Shown in pieces: positions 1 to 11,360 of a DNA stretch of 64,000 bases (positions within the stretch are counted from its first letter, which is position 1; each line of letters starts with the position of its first letter). The notes under the pieces are model-generated. The model ran no database searches and had not been told where the DNA came from. It saw nothing but the letters and a program-made list of their open reading frames with translations. Location of the stretch: assembly GCF_954871325.1 (NCBI RefSeq), contig NC_088775.1:78035561-78099560 (forward strand), written 5' to 3'. The DNA is from Gordionus sp. m RMFG-2023 (lineage: Eukaryota; Nematomorpha; Gordioida; Chordodea; Parachordodidae). Position numbers and translations under genes: made by a program.

Positions 1-886
1 AAGGAGAAAGAGCGCACTTAGAGGGTGAATACTTGACGATTAATTTCAACAAATCTAAATCCATATCAGGGCTTTCAATTGAAGTCTTGAAAAAGTTGAA
101 GGTTTCGAGGGTTCGTTTTTGAGGAGAATTGAGGATTACTCTGGTAATCATAGCTTCGGTCTCAACAGAATCCCATGATTCAGCGTTGTTGACTTGTTTT
201 TCTTGAACACAATTATTTTGTGAAAAAGAGAAAATATAATAACAAAATCATCACATTTTATTACAATATTAGAAAAAAATCATATATCCAAGAGTTCATT
301 ATATTCCTAGAGTAATGTCGCCAACTCTCAAGATTAGGGCGAAATTTACTAAATCTTAATAGCTGATCGTTCGTAAAATATTTTAACGAGATCTTCCAAT
401 CAAGAGGATAATTTTTTTAAACAATTAATATTTTTAAAAAAATCATATATCAGTAAAAGATTAACTCGATCAGCTGTTAAATCGCGTTGTAAAACGTTTA
501 AAATGAATAATGTAAAAATAAAAGTTAGACGCTCGAGGTACACTTTGCGCCATCCCTAGTGACGCCGCCATTGTATTCTGAGTTAAAACTTATTAAAAGT
601 TGATATGTAAAAAAGCAGTGATATGATTAAGGCCTTATTTATAGTAAGCGCGATATCGCTCAAGCGATGCGTTATTCATCGGTAAAGAATAGAACAGCTG
701 TAATACATTATATATTGTGCAAATTACGCATCGTTTGAGGGACATCGCGCTTACTATAAACGAGACCTAAGAAACAAAAAAAGGGAGAAAATATTCGATT
801 AAAACTTACCTATGATACACCATGACATCAAATGCTTTTTGACCGTCCTTAATTTGTGAGACAAGAATTTGTGACAAATTCCGCAT
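1..886 (-). CDS. Partial zinc-finger protein gene, two exons
   Basis: Two minus-strand exons are visible: 810-886 and 1-201 (runs off the window). The first follows a TTGTACAG acceptor and ends at a strong donor (G/GTAAGT). It encodes a CGIC...KKHLMSWC segment, a C-x2-C-x13-H-x4-C zinc finger that could bind nucleic acid or protein. The second starts after a TTCAAG acceptor; the phases fit (one base plus two bases make a Glu codon). It reads EKQVNNAESWDSVETEA and on through ~66 residues without a stop, with much higher G+C than its surroundings. An alternative reading of the first exon begins MRNLSQILVSQ, but its end phase does not fit the next exon. Upstream exons were not found. The gene continues to the left, so start, stop and family are unknown. 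The intron carries a Harbinger-type MITE. Seen: open frames and splice sites. Inferred: that both exons belong to one gene. Confidence 0.5.
631..767. mobile_element. Harbinger-type MITE, 137 bp
   Basis: Inverted ends of about 25 bp begin GGCCTTATTTATAGTAAGCG on the left and GGTCTCGTTTATAGTAAGCG when the right end is read inward. The element is flanked by TAA on both sides (628-630 and 768-770). A 3-bp TWA duplication and GG-starting ends are the signature of PIF/Harbinger elements. It has no coding capacity. It sits in the intron of the partial zinc-finger gene. Confidence 0.75.
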
Positions 887-1504
887 CTGTACAAGATAAA
901 CGAGTTCTTACGAGGCCAGCCTTTAAATATTTTATTTATTTTAAGGTAAGCGAATCCATTTTAATCTAAGTTATAATGTACATGGTTGGCAATATTTCGT
1001 GAAGGTCAACCAAAACTGGTTAAGACCCCCGTTTTTTAATTAGCTCAATGAATTTTGCGTTATATATAATTTCTATAAAATTTAGTAAAATGCTGAATTT
1101 TAAGACGGCATAATTTCCTAACTATTACTAAAAAAACAAAGAAATTCTAAAGGGAGAAAATCAAGCTTGCTAAATATTTAAAATGTTATTTTTTCTTCTA
1201 ACATTGCCGGTAATTTATATATGTCTCACATTTTTTTAAAATATATAAAGATAACATATAAATTACTAAATCTTTGCTCACTCTCTCTTTCTCTCTCTTA
1301 ATTGCTTGAAATAAATATATTAGGTTCATAAAAAAAATATATTTACAAGAACAAATTCATAGCCTGCCCATTAAAAATATTCGTAATCTGACTTTTCGAA
1401 AGATTCAATGAGACAAAAAAATTGCTATTTGTCACGGATGTGATACTTATAGTATCGGTTTTAAACCGGCCGTGGTCATTATTACCAAAAACAACTCTCC
1501 TCCT

Positions 1505-2266
1505 CATGGATTAGAACTGAACCCGATAAAGAAAACCCGGGTTTTTGAAGAAATCTGAACACGAATTGAACCTGAACCCCGTTTATAAAATTTCCAAAAC
1601 CAACCTAGGAATTTTATTTGAACCAGGGTTCAAAATATTGTTTAAAATCATATATTAAGATATTTGTATAATTGTAAATATAAATATTAATAATTTAATT
1701 GAAATTTTATAATATTTTTTCCAATTAAGTGAAGTGTTAATAAATTTTAAACAACTTGATTCATTTACGCCATTTTTAAATTTATTTAATTTATTCTCAT
1801 GGATTCCTATTGAAGTGTTAATAAATTTTAAACAATTAAATTCATTTATGCCATTTATTTTTAATTTTTAACTTATTCTCAAAGATTATTAATAAGAGGA
1901 AAATGAAAGTGAACAAGTCAAAGTAAAATATTTTATATTGGATATTGTTAATTTAAAGAATTCTCAAAATCTATAACTTAAAAATTGTTAAACAAAGATG
2001 TAGGGCAGTTTTTGTAAACTTTTGAATTTTTAACTATATTTTTCCTATAAATAAAATAAATTTTTTTATACCAAATTTAAGTCTAGTTTAATTAAGATTC
2101 AAATAGAATTTTTTTTATCAATTCAAAAATTCTTAAACCCGAGCTGAACCCGGAACCAACACCAGGTTCAAAAATATTTCCCTGAACCGAACTCACCTAT
2201 TTTTTTCTTACCATAAACCGAACTGAACCGAACCCGGGCAAAAATTTTCCCGGGTTCGCATCCCTG
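1505..2266. mobile_element. Decayed non-autonomous hAT element
   Basis: The right end, read inward, is CAGGGATGCGAACCCGGG, close to the ends of the hAT element at 24471-25970 (CAGGGATGTGAACC). Both ends are rich in short GAACCCGGGTTC-like repeats, while the middle is plain A/T-rich sequence with no reading frame. The left end (CATGGATTAGAAC) is diverged and no clear 8-bp duplication remains. It is probably an old internally deleted relative of that hAT family. Confidence 0.5.
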
Positions 2267-2455
2267 CTCAAAAAAAATTGAGTTTCTTGGAAGACTGACT
2301 TTACAAACTGATTCATAAATTAATATCTATAAAGTGATAAGAAAGGAATGTTAACTTCCTTTATTCACGGCCATTTCTTTACTTTTATTATTAATTTTAT
2401 TTTTATTAATTATAAGTCAGTAAAAAGAAAATATTAATTAACTATCTATGCTGCA

Positions 2456-2516
2456 TTTTTTAATCAATAAAAAATATATTATTTTTTAATCAATAAAAAA
2501 TATATTATTTTTTAAT
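2456..2516. repeat. Short A/T tandem repeat, 26-bp unit
   Basis: A 26-bp unit (six T, then AATCAATAAAAAATATATTA) is repeated exactly twice and begins a third time. It is a recent slippage product. Confidence 0.85.
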
Positions 2517-2717
2517 ATTGTTGGTAATGGCTAATATTATCGGTGTGTCAGCTAAAAAGTGATTTTGGCGCATCTCTATTATAATAAAACTTCATAATAA
2601 ATATATTCAATTATAATTCCTCGCGATCTGAACACTTTCCCAATTCATATTAACTTTAAATTATATAACTGACATATTCAATTTAGACAGATTATTGAAA
2701 ATATCTTATAAATATGA

Positions 2718-4221
2718 TTATGAAGTTGAGTTAAAACCTTTTGAAGCCAATTTTAAACTCCTCTGAGGCTCTTTCCACTTCCTCCTAAATCGGTCGCTGT
2801 AAAATTTGTCTATCGAATGTCTAGACTCGCACGACCCTGCTGCCCTAAGTTTACGACTTCCAAGAACCGGGTAATATCTATGGTTGAGATAATATCCATT
2901 TTTCGTAAGAGGGAGTGAAGATAGCTCACGACTGATAGGCTTATTTCTCGGTCCTATAATATTTCGACCCAAGAACGCCGGATAGTCGATTTCGGCTCGA
3001 TCGCCGGAAGAATCCAAAGCTTTCGCGGGACATCTCCTATCAGTAAAAAATATGAAATAGCATTGAATGACAAATGGTGGTGATCAAATATTTTTTTAAA
3101 ACATCCGCCGCCAATTACAGTATTGGTGCGAGGTCTAATTATGTATCTCATTTTTTTTTAAAAAAATATTAAAAAATGGATATGAATGCTATATGATGTG
3201 TATAATATATATCGATTTTTTAACAAGCAAAATTAGGAGCTCACTCCCTGGCTTCCCACAAAAAAATTTTCCCCAAAAATTATGAAAAATATATATACAG
3301 TAAAACCTGTCTAATTTAAGCACCGTTGGGACCAAAATTTTTGCCCAATATATCAAAGTATTTTCTAATACATAGTAGTTAATAGGAATTTGATTGGGAC
3401 TCGGAATTTTTGTCAAATTGTGGAGTTGCCCAAATTATCAAGAACCCAAATTTTAATGTATAATAATACTGAAATATCTTTCGTTTTGTAAGATGCTTTT
3501 TTTAAAACCAACTACCAACTATCATGAGCTTAATATATTTAGAAGGAACATAAAGATAGATGAAAGCATAACTAATCATGAAAACTCCTTTAATTTCTTT
3601 TTTACAAACCTAACCTCAAAAAGCTGTTAACTTGAAATATCAATTATTAGGAAAAAATAAAAACAAATCATTTATCATGATTAAATTATACATGTCCCGA
3701 TCAAGACACGTGACAAATAGTTTTCTCGCTTTGAATATTAAATAAGATGAACTTACTCCAAATTTAAGCTAAAGCATTACCTTTCTTTTTTTTTACTACC
3801 CTACTATTTTGCAGAAATCTAGAATTTTGAATTCCAACCCTAATAAAATGAGCATATCGAATAAAAGCCCTATATTATGATATCCATCCAAATATCCCTT
3901 TTACTCGAAATGTCTTTCTTCGAAGGTGGAATCCGCGTTTTCGGTCCGATCTTTGACGCCATCTTTGATGGGGAGAGAAACGAAACGGGATTTGTTGGGG
4001 GACGGTTTGTAATGAATTGTGTAGGCCTGGTCTTGCTCGTGATTAGATTGACAGTCTTCGGGTTCGGATTGACGGTCCTTATCTAACGAATCGCAACATT
4101 TCGCCGCAAGGGAATCCGTTAGGAACAGAAAATCGGTGTGGCGTGTAAAGTAATGACGAATTTCATTGTTAGACGCGTTGTTAGATGCGGATATTTTATT
4201 GGGACTCACGGAATTTAACAT
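2718..4221 (-). CDS. Unrecognised two-exon protein gene (~211 aa)
   Basis: Exon 1 (4221-3905) begins MLNSVSPNKISAS and exon 2 (3036-2718) ends ...KLASKGFNSTS and a TAA stop. The donor at 3904/3903 (TTCGA/GTAAAAG) and the acceptor at 3038/3037 (CTGATAG) give matching phases: GA plus G makes a Glu codon. Both exons are clearly richer in G+C than the intron, and each is open for over 100 codons. The protein is hydrophilic, has no signal peptide or membrane segment, and is rich in Ser, Asn, Arg and Tyr. Exon 1 has three Cys, two of them adjacent (AAKCCDSLDKD). Exon 2 is basic toward the end (YSDRFRRKWKEPQ). I do not recognise the family. An upstream exon or an earlier start is possible. The gene model is inferred from splice phase and composition; no function is assigned. 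Confidence 0.6.
3298..3445. mobile_element. Pogo/Tigger-like terminal fragment
   Basis: CAGTAAAACCTGTCTAATTT followed by a CACCGTTGGGACC motif is typical of the ends of pogo-type (Tc1/mariner superfamily) elements. A weakly matching opposite end lies near 3420-3445. It is non-coding and sits in the intron of the 2718-4221 gene. Confidence 0.45.
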
Positions 4222-6461
4222 GAAAAGAAAGTAAACGAGCGTATCAAAAAGTAGGCTTCAAAAATAATGGCTACGCTATGGTTGCGTTTCGCGGTACGTT
4301 AAAAGAAAAGTCAAACGTCATATTTATCATTTATTTTAAAAAATTAAACTTTTAGTTATTTTTTCGATTCCCGAATTTAAAAAGGGAACGATAAAAATGA
4401 AAGACCCGATCACGTGTGAATTATAAATTGGGGAAAAAATGTTTCGCAAAAATTTTTTATTTTCATGATGGATACAAATTGAAAGTGTTTTTTTGGAGAT
4501 ATTAATAATTAATGATAAATAAATGTATTCATCTTTTTCTTTTTAATTTTTTTTTAAAAATTATAATGTCATATTGAAATCATGGCAGATAGAAAAGAAA
4601 AAATTAGATGGCTTTCTCTATCAATATTTAAATCCTACGGGTTCAACAAAATAAAAGTGAATGATTTATATAAATAAAATACAAGGGTCGTTATAATGGG
4701 GGGAAGGAACGGGCATGTACGTTGTTGCATTGCATTGTTTTTTTTAGGTTGTCAATTATTTTGCGTATAATTTTCAATAAAATATAAGTAATAAATAGTG
4801 TAGCATATAAAAGGTGCGAATCTTTTTTAAACGAAATATATTATATATAAAAAATACTGATAATTTAGGATATATAGGGGGGGGGGGAAATAATTTGCAT
4901 TTTATTAAACATCACTATATAAAAATATTCTAGAAAATGCCAAAAAAAATTAAACAAATTATAGTTTATTTTTGAATATAATATAAGAAGGAATCACAAT
5001 TGTGTATCAGAACGTTTTACAATACAAATACTATAAAAAATCAAACTATTTTAAAACGTTGCTATTTTATCACAAAATATCGATATAAGAAGGTGAGATT
5101 AATACTGTCATTTGGAAATTTCCAATACTGTTTTTTTAAATAGAGAGTTAGGAATTATTGGATGCTATCATTCATATCCTTCTCCTACTTCGAGTCGAGT
5201 ATAAGTTATTATGTTTGCCTTATTAGAATCTATTAACAAAAAAAGAATGATTATAATAATTTATATTTAGTAATTTAATGAAATTAAGTGGGTTTCTCCA
5301 ATTATTATTTAAATTTATGAATATGGAAAAGACATGTTCAGTGCAGAGCCCGACTTTAAATGATGCGAACCGTAAACTACAATACAAAACTGAAACATGG
5401 TCTGGACTTATTTTTATTTAAGTTCCGAGTTTGAAATAAAATCTTTAAAGTTTTTGCACATTAGAAAATCATAAAATTTTAGTTTTTTTAAAAAAAAAGA
5501 ATTGGAATTTTATGTAAAATTAGACCAAAAATCCTATTTCATTTTCAAGATAATTTCCATATATGAAAAATTTCTAAAGATTTTTTTATTTTAAAGAGCA
5601 TAAATTAAAATTATTGAGAAAAAAAGGATATAAAACCAAATTGTTTTATAAAAATTTAAATTCGCATTAAGAGAAGGGGCCTGATTTATAGCAAAAAACC
5701 ATCCAAAATTATCTCTGCCTCCTTCTTCCCTCTTATCAAAATACCCAATATAATTTATAGTGAAAAAACGACTTAACCCCCCCTCTCTAATACGAAATAC
5801 TTGAAGACGGCTATGTAAATGAGTACCCTCATTCATTTTTACATGCAGCATTTATATGTATCAAAATACTTTTAAAAATTTCTATTTACAAGAGGTTTTT
5901 CCCAAACCCGCTTTACGTAAACCAATATCTGAACATAATCTGTCAAAAAAATTTAGCGGATTTAAACTGACTTTTTTAATATTAAATTTGACATTATTGA
6001 TTGTACCCGCTTTTTAATTTTCGGCAACTAATCTGGTAAAATCGAACTTTAGAAAAAAAAAACAAACATAATTAACCCTTTATTAACCCCCCCCCCACTT
6101 CTGCCCTTTCCGTTTCCATTTTTCTTAACCTCGTATTAACAAGATATAAAAAAAATATCAAGAATTTGAGAGTACATACTTTTATTTATTTTTTAATCGC
6201 TAAAGTCATTAGGAAATGGGGAAAAAAATATAAGCTGCATATAATATTTGTATTGCGAATACGATGGATATATTGACGTGTTGTTATACATTAAATATAA
6301 CAATATTTTTTGTTTTTATTAAAAATTTCGAACCAAATCGCTATTATTCTTTTCGTCCCGGATCCCATGCTGAAAAAATGGGTAATGATATATCTAGCGT
6401 TGGTCGTTCATTAAAGCTATTCGCTAAATAACTACCAAATTTAATTAAAATGCAATAAGGC
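4222..6461. other. Intergenic, no gene seen
   Basis: A/T-rich sequence upstream of the 2718-4221 gene. It holds an 11-G run (4877-4887) and a 10-C run (6087-6096). The open frame near 5591-5851 on the minus strand is of low quality and I do not believe it is a gene. 4240-4330 is relatively CpG-rich and could include the promoter of the neighbouring minus-strand gene, but no TATA box or initiator can be defended. Confidence 0.5.
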
Positions 6462-6619
6462 TAGTGTTGTTAAATGGCCTGATTAAGATTTTAGCTAAAT
6501 ATTATGCAAACCTAGTCTGCCATCTATAAAATCCCCAGTCTTACATAATTTTATTTTGGTTTAGATCTTAATCGAGCCGTTTTTAAAAGTCGAGCAATTC
6601 GGGTCATTTAACAACACTA
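6462..6619. mobile_element. hAT-type MITE, TAGTGTTGTT family
   Basis: The left end is TAGTGTTGTTAAATGG and the right end is ...CATTTAACAACACTA, inverted copies of each other. Flanks are AATAAGGC (6454-6461) and AATAAGAC (6620-6627), an 8-bp duplication matching at 7 of 8 bases, as hAT transposases make. It is non-coding. Other copies are listed separately. Confidence 0.85.
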
Positions 6620-6682
6620 AATAAGACCCACTTGTATTTTAATACATATTAGGAATCACATGATCGCCTCCAATATTCTTAC

Positions 6683-6887
6683 TCCATAGAAAGGATTGGC
6701 TTCATAGAAAAACCTGATCCTTGCTGGATAATACCCAAAACTATATGATTAGTAATACACGCACTCACCGACTAGGTCAAAGTCGCTACTCGAAAACAAC
6801 AATTCTTTGTATATAAGGATATTACCGCGCTATCTAATATTTTAATTTTAAAATCAATAACTCAACGCTATACCTCATTACCGGAAA
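6683..6887 (-). mobile_element. tRNA-derived SINE, copy 1
   Basis: Read on the minus strand, it starts with a head GGTAATGAGGTATAGCGTTG. It then has a GATAGCGCGGTAATATCCTT segment resembling a tRNA A-box region, and ends in a GAAGCCAATC motif. The same order of blocks occurs at 7858-8027 and 16600-16785. It is well diverged, so probably old. Confidence 0.55.
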
Positions 6888-7857
6888 AGAATAAGAGGGG
6901 AGGAGAAAGAAAAGTTCTTAGAAAATCGTCTTAGATTCTCTTTTTTTTCGCCGCGAATTCGATTCTTCAAAGATTATTAAAAAGATAAAGATAAAAAAAA
7001 ATAATATGCGGTAATTAAAAAATCACGCCCTTCAAAAGTATAATAAGAAATAATATACACATTGGAAAAACCACAAAAAGGTTATAAAATATTCTTTTTA
7101 TTATTATACCAGTTGTAGGATAAAATTGGAAGGGAGTGAAGAAGGAAGATGAAATCAAGCGATATCATAATTATTATTTTGCCATTTCCATTCCGATCCA
7201 ATTTTTATAAACTAGATATATATTCTTTTTAAATTATAAAAACAATCAATTTTTTTTTATTATTATTAAATGTGAAAAATTCATAGATCAAACATAAAAA
7301 AGATATTATATACAACAAAAAACAAACGAAACGATGTGATCAATAATAATAAAAAAGGGAAGATTTGACTAAAATCAAAAAAAATAAATCAAAGGGATGA
7401 AATATCACAAATAAAAAAAAATTCTCTCTCTTCTACCTTTATTCATTTATATCAAAAGAGAAATTATTTATCTATTTTATTTTTATTTTTAAAAAAATAG
7501 AAAGGAGGAGGGATTGAATGTGGTCGAAAGATATATATTTTTCTCAAATTTTCACGTTTAATAACAACAATGACATTACTCTTCCTTTTTTAAAAAAAAT
7601 TGTCATTATCCAATCCATCTAAACCTACCCCCCCTCCCGTCCCACCTTTCCTCAGAACTTATAAAAGTTTTGAAGATACTTTGATGAATAGATTGTGGGT
7701 GAAGATATATGAATTTACGAAACAACCCATTACACCCATTTTTATCTTTGAAATATAAGCTAACCTAATCCCATATCTCCTTGACCTTTAATCCAATCCC
7801 CTTTATCTAAGTTCGCGTGTCCAAGAGTATTGTGTTAGAAAAAAAAATTATCAAATA

Positions 7858-8027
7858 GCCGATTGGAACACTAGCTTATTGGGAATCAGACGAAATCTGT
7901 AACCTACAGATGCTACAAAAAATAACATTAACTTTTTTGTATATAAGGACAGATAACGACGCTATCGAATTTTTTTAAAAAACATTCTAAAAAACCATAC
8001 GTACAAAGCTATGTATCATTACCCTGA
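7858..8027 (-). mobile_element. tRNA-derived SINE, copy 2
   Basis: The minus strand carries the head GGGTAATGATACATAGCTTT and GTACGTATGG, then GATAGCGTCGTTATCTGTCC and TTATATACAAA as in copy 1. The 3' part is more diverged (AGCCAAT-like motif lost). Confidence 0.5.
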
Positions 8028-8812
8028 AAATTATTTTGAGCATAATTATAATATCGAATTCAATTATAATAATTAGTATTAATATTATTTTATCATGAAA
8101 CATTTATTTATTTTATATTAATATTGTTTATTTTTGAACATTTTCTTTCAAGGTATATAATTAGTTTTCTTTTAATATTTTAAGGATGACATTTTGATGT
8201 GGCTGAAAATAATAAATTATATTATTGGAGATAATACATATTCTTTTTAAAAAAACTAAAAAGAGACGTTTGATCAATCATTTAAGGTTTCAAACTAATA
8301 AAGGTCAACCAGATCGGTTTAAACTGCTCCAAAATCGAAAATATTTTTCAAAAAAGATTTCAGCTGCGAGACCCGTCAGGACCAATAATGGTAAATAAAA
8401 TAACTAGATTCCATTTGGCCTTTAAATTCTTTCACCTTTTTTCGAAATTAAATAAGGTCAATATCTTATCCTTATAACTCCCCCCCCCCTTCATTACTAC
8501 AATGTTTTATATTTTAAAAAAAAAAACTTTAGCATTATGCCCTATTTGTCATTTCCTATAGTATACTAAATAACTCTCCGAATAGAATGTGGTCTTTAGA
8601 TTTAGAAAATCTTTTAAAATCATTTTTTCTTCCGTTTTTTTCTTAACTAACACTCATGGCATAGGTCGGTAACGGCTAATACTTTGATTCCTGTTCTAAA
8701 TCGCGAAAATAAAAAACGCTAAAAATTAGAAATCTCGATTATATCTCCTGGAAAAGGTGTTTGATTTATATAAAAATTTCAAATTTGCCTTGAATTGTTT
8801 TCCACGCATAAG

Positions 8813-9004
8813 TAATGTTGTTAAACAGTTCGATTTTAAAAACGAATAACGCAATATTTTAGCCAAAAAATGTTACAGCGTGGAGATTTTGCTCATAGAT
8901 GGCAGAAAGGCTTGGATATTCACAAAATCTCGAGGTTTACTTAATATTATTTTGGCCAAAATCTTAATTTAAAATTGGCTAAATCGAATGGTCTAACAAT
9001 GGTA
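8813..9004. mobile_element. hAT-type MITE, TAGTGTTGTT family
   Basis: The left end is TAATGTTGTTAAACAG. The right end is diverged (TCTAACAATGGTA). The family interior is present (ATTTTAGCCAAAAAATGTTA, then TAGATGGCAGAAAGGC). The flanking 8 bp match at only 5 of 8, so this is an older copy. Confidence 0.65.
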
Positions 9005-9394
9005 TATATCAGCACAAATTTTTTAAAGGGTATCAATATTATTATTGGAAATGCGCCGATATCAAGGCTGCTATTTTTTTTAAATTATGACTGCCAGAAA
9101 TCGCGAGAATTCACCAATTAAAAATTATAATTTTTTTGAACGAAGAACAAACCTCATAATTATAATGATGAATTAATTTTACTCTTATTTCTTATATCAT
9201 ATATTTTTTGTTATTTCAAAAAATTAATTTTATTAAATCTTTATATAAATTATTTTCTGCGAGATGGCGTATTCATACCAAAATTAATAAAAATAAATTA
9301 TCGAATAATAAATAGAAAAAAATATAATATAATTCTGCCCTGATTTTTATATATAGATATTAAATATTTTTTTTACAATAAAAAAATTATATAA

Positions 9395-9735
9395 GCCCAG
9401 AAAAAAAACGGAGATGAGAATAGCTAGATGGATGTGTGAGATATTTATGAGAGAGAAAAAGAAGTAGGGAATTGCGGGAAAGGGTTTGAATAGATGCGAT
9501 TGGAGTGGTGATGAGTAGAAATAAACTGAGGTGGTTTGGACATGTCGAGCGAAATATGAATGAAGGTGGGTAAAGAGATGTGCATTGATGAAAATAAGGT
9601 GATCAAGGCCATGGGGATGACCCAAGACGACCTGAATAACAATTGACGATGAGGGTAATGGATCTCACAAATAGCGTTGCTCAAGACAACAAAAAAATGG
9701 AATGCTTTTGGGTTGATAAAAAAATACACTGTATA
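9395..9735 (+). mobile_element. RTE-type LINE, 3' fragment
   Basis: The plus strand carries RWFGHV (about 9528-9545), the hallmark after the reverse transcriptase of RTE/BovB-like LINEs. It is preceded by an RIARWMC-like motif and followed by a degraded GRPKKTW-like motif (RPK near 9625). Frames are broken, so this is a 5'-truncated dead insertion. The large minus-strand open frames over the same bases (9347-9729) are shadows. Confidence 0.7.
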
Positions 9736-9740
9736 TAATT

Positions 9741-10551
9741 AACGATCTTCCACTAAATATCAATTCGAATTATATAATTTAAGTTCATGTTTCTCAATTT
9801 TAATTGACACGATAATAAATGGACATCTGTTGGCTGCACACACTTTCTAGAAATATTAAACGTGTGGGTGCATTTGGTTTTAAAGTTTTATGATATTTTT
9901 GACACAAGGTAAAATCAAACTTTGAACATCTCTATTTCTCATCATACCGCCTAGACTTAGGGTAAACTCCATACCTTTACTAATATAACGAGCAAATAAA
10001 AAAGGCCATGAAAAATGTGGAATTTAAAAAAAACAATTAAATTACTATCCCAAGCCATGATTTTGTATGAATAAATCTCTAGTTACATCTAATACTCTTG
10101 TCGGTCTGATTTAAATCTCTTCGGACTAAGTCGGGGGTGGGTTAAATGTTCTCTAGGCCATAGTTATACTAGGACCTCGGCAAAAATTTTATCTTATTTT
10201 CCTCAGTAACTTATTACATAAACATATTTTTTATTTTCCTCAAGGCGGTTATAAATTATACATGCTTCCTTAAATTTTTTTATAATATCGTAAATTTTTT
10301 TCTCACAACTCTCTCATTTAAAATTTAAAGGGGCGAGCCGATCGGTAGTTTGAAACCGGAACTTTCAAACCCACCTTTAATTTAAGATCCGCAACCAGAG
10401 CTCATTTTTTAAATTATAGGAATCAGAACCACCTTTTCAAATCGTTAAGAACCGGCACCCTTTTTGTTCCAGGTACCAAATTCTGATCTGGACAAACATC
10501 GTAAAATTTTTTATTTGACCGGACCAAAGGATGCTGTTTAAGTAACACGAA
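9741..10551. other. Intergenic, no gene seen
   Basis: Nothing coding is seen. 10330-10500 contains GAACC/GGTTC-rich short repeats like those of the hAT subterminal regions (GAACCGGCACC, GGTACCAAATTC), probably a decayed transposon end. Confidence 0.4.
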
Positions 10552-10685
10552 TATTGTTGTTAAACGGCTCGATTTCGCCAATTTTAAATTAAGATTTCAG
10601 TCATAATAATACGCAAAGATTTGGTCAGTAGATGCCCAAATCTTTCTGCCATCTGTGAGCGAAATCTCCAGGCTTTCATATTAAT
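10552..10685. mobile_element. hAT-type MITE, TAGTGTTGTT family, truncated
   Basis: The left end is TATTGTTGTTAAACGGCTCG, followed by the family interior (AGATTTCAGTCATAATAATA, GTAGATGCCCAAATC, CTGCCATCTGTGAGCG). The right inverted end is missing. Confidence 0.65.
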
Positions 10686-11300
10686 CAAAACAAAAATTAT
10701 CCATTTTTTCCCCTTAAAAATCTCCCATTTTTTCGGCGAATGATAAAAAGAAGAAAAATAATTTAAACCGCAAAAAAAACATATTACATATAATTATTTT
10801 TTATTTTGGATAATGTTAAAAAAAAAATTTTTATGTGAAAGCATATTAAAAAAAAATTGAAATATAAATAATATTTCTATTTTATTTATTTTTTAAAAAA
10901 AAGGTCATTTAAATAAAACACAAACCAAAATATCCACAAATAACACTCGCACCAAACTCAGCATTGCAAATACGATTTACAATTATAAAATACACAAAAA
11001 ATATCGAAAGAAAAATACAAAAATTATTTCGAAAAAAATAGTGCGTTTTGGAAGGTTATATTTTTATAATTGTAAATTTTATTTTTTATAATGTTTGAGT
11101 AGTCAGTTTAGTATAAAATTATATAATTTTATAAAATTATAAATCGGAAAGGGGAGTTGTGAGGGAGGGGTATCAGGATGGGGTTGATTGGACTATTGAC
11201 AATACTTATGAGGTTATTGCTAAAACAATTATTTATGAGTTTATGGTACAACCTACACAATTAAAGAATGCTAAAAACTATTTTTTTATAAACATACAAA

Positions 11301-11360
11301 CAGTGGCATGACTAGAGGATGCTCTGGGGGCTCGAGCCCCAGCAAAATTTTGAAACAAAA
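11301..11360. mobile_element. hAT-type terminal fragment
   Basis: CAGTGGCATGACTAGAGG followed by GGGGGCTCGAGCCCC matches the ends of a common animal hAT class (CAGTGGCGTRACTAG). A similar, weaker end (AGTGGCGACATTATGAGTTG) lies at about 17981-18000. No partner end is clear for either. Confidence 0.45.

Noticed and set aside
3877-4086. Plus-strand frame opposite exon 1 of the 2718-4221 gene
   Set aside because: The minus-strand reading has a good donor site in phase with a second open exon; the plus reading has neither.
5591-5851. 86-codon minus-strand frame
   Set aside because: Compositionally biased, no splice context or domain; possibly part of a diverged repeat.
9347-9729. Two minus-strand frames of ~90 codons
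   Set aside because: They are antisense to the plus-strand RWFGHV LINE remnant, which explains the composition.
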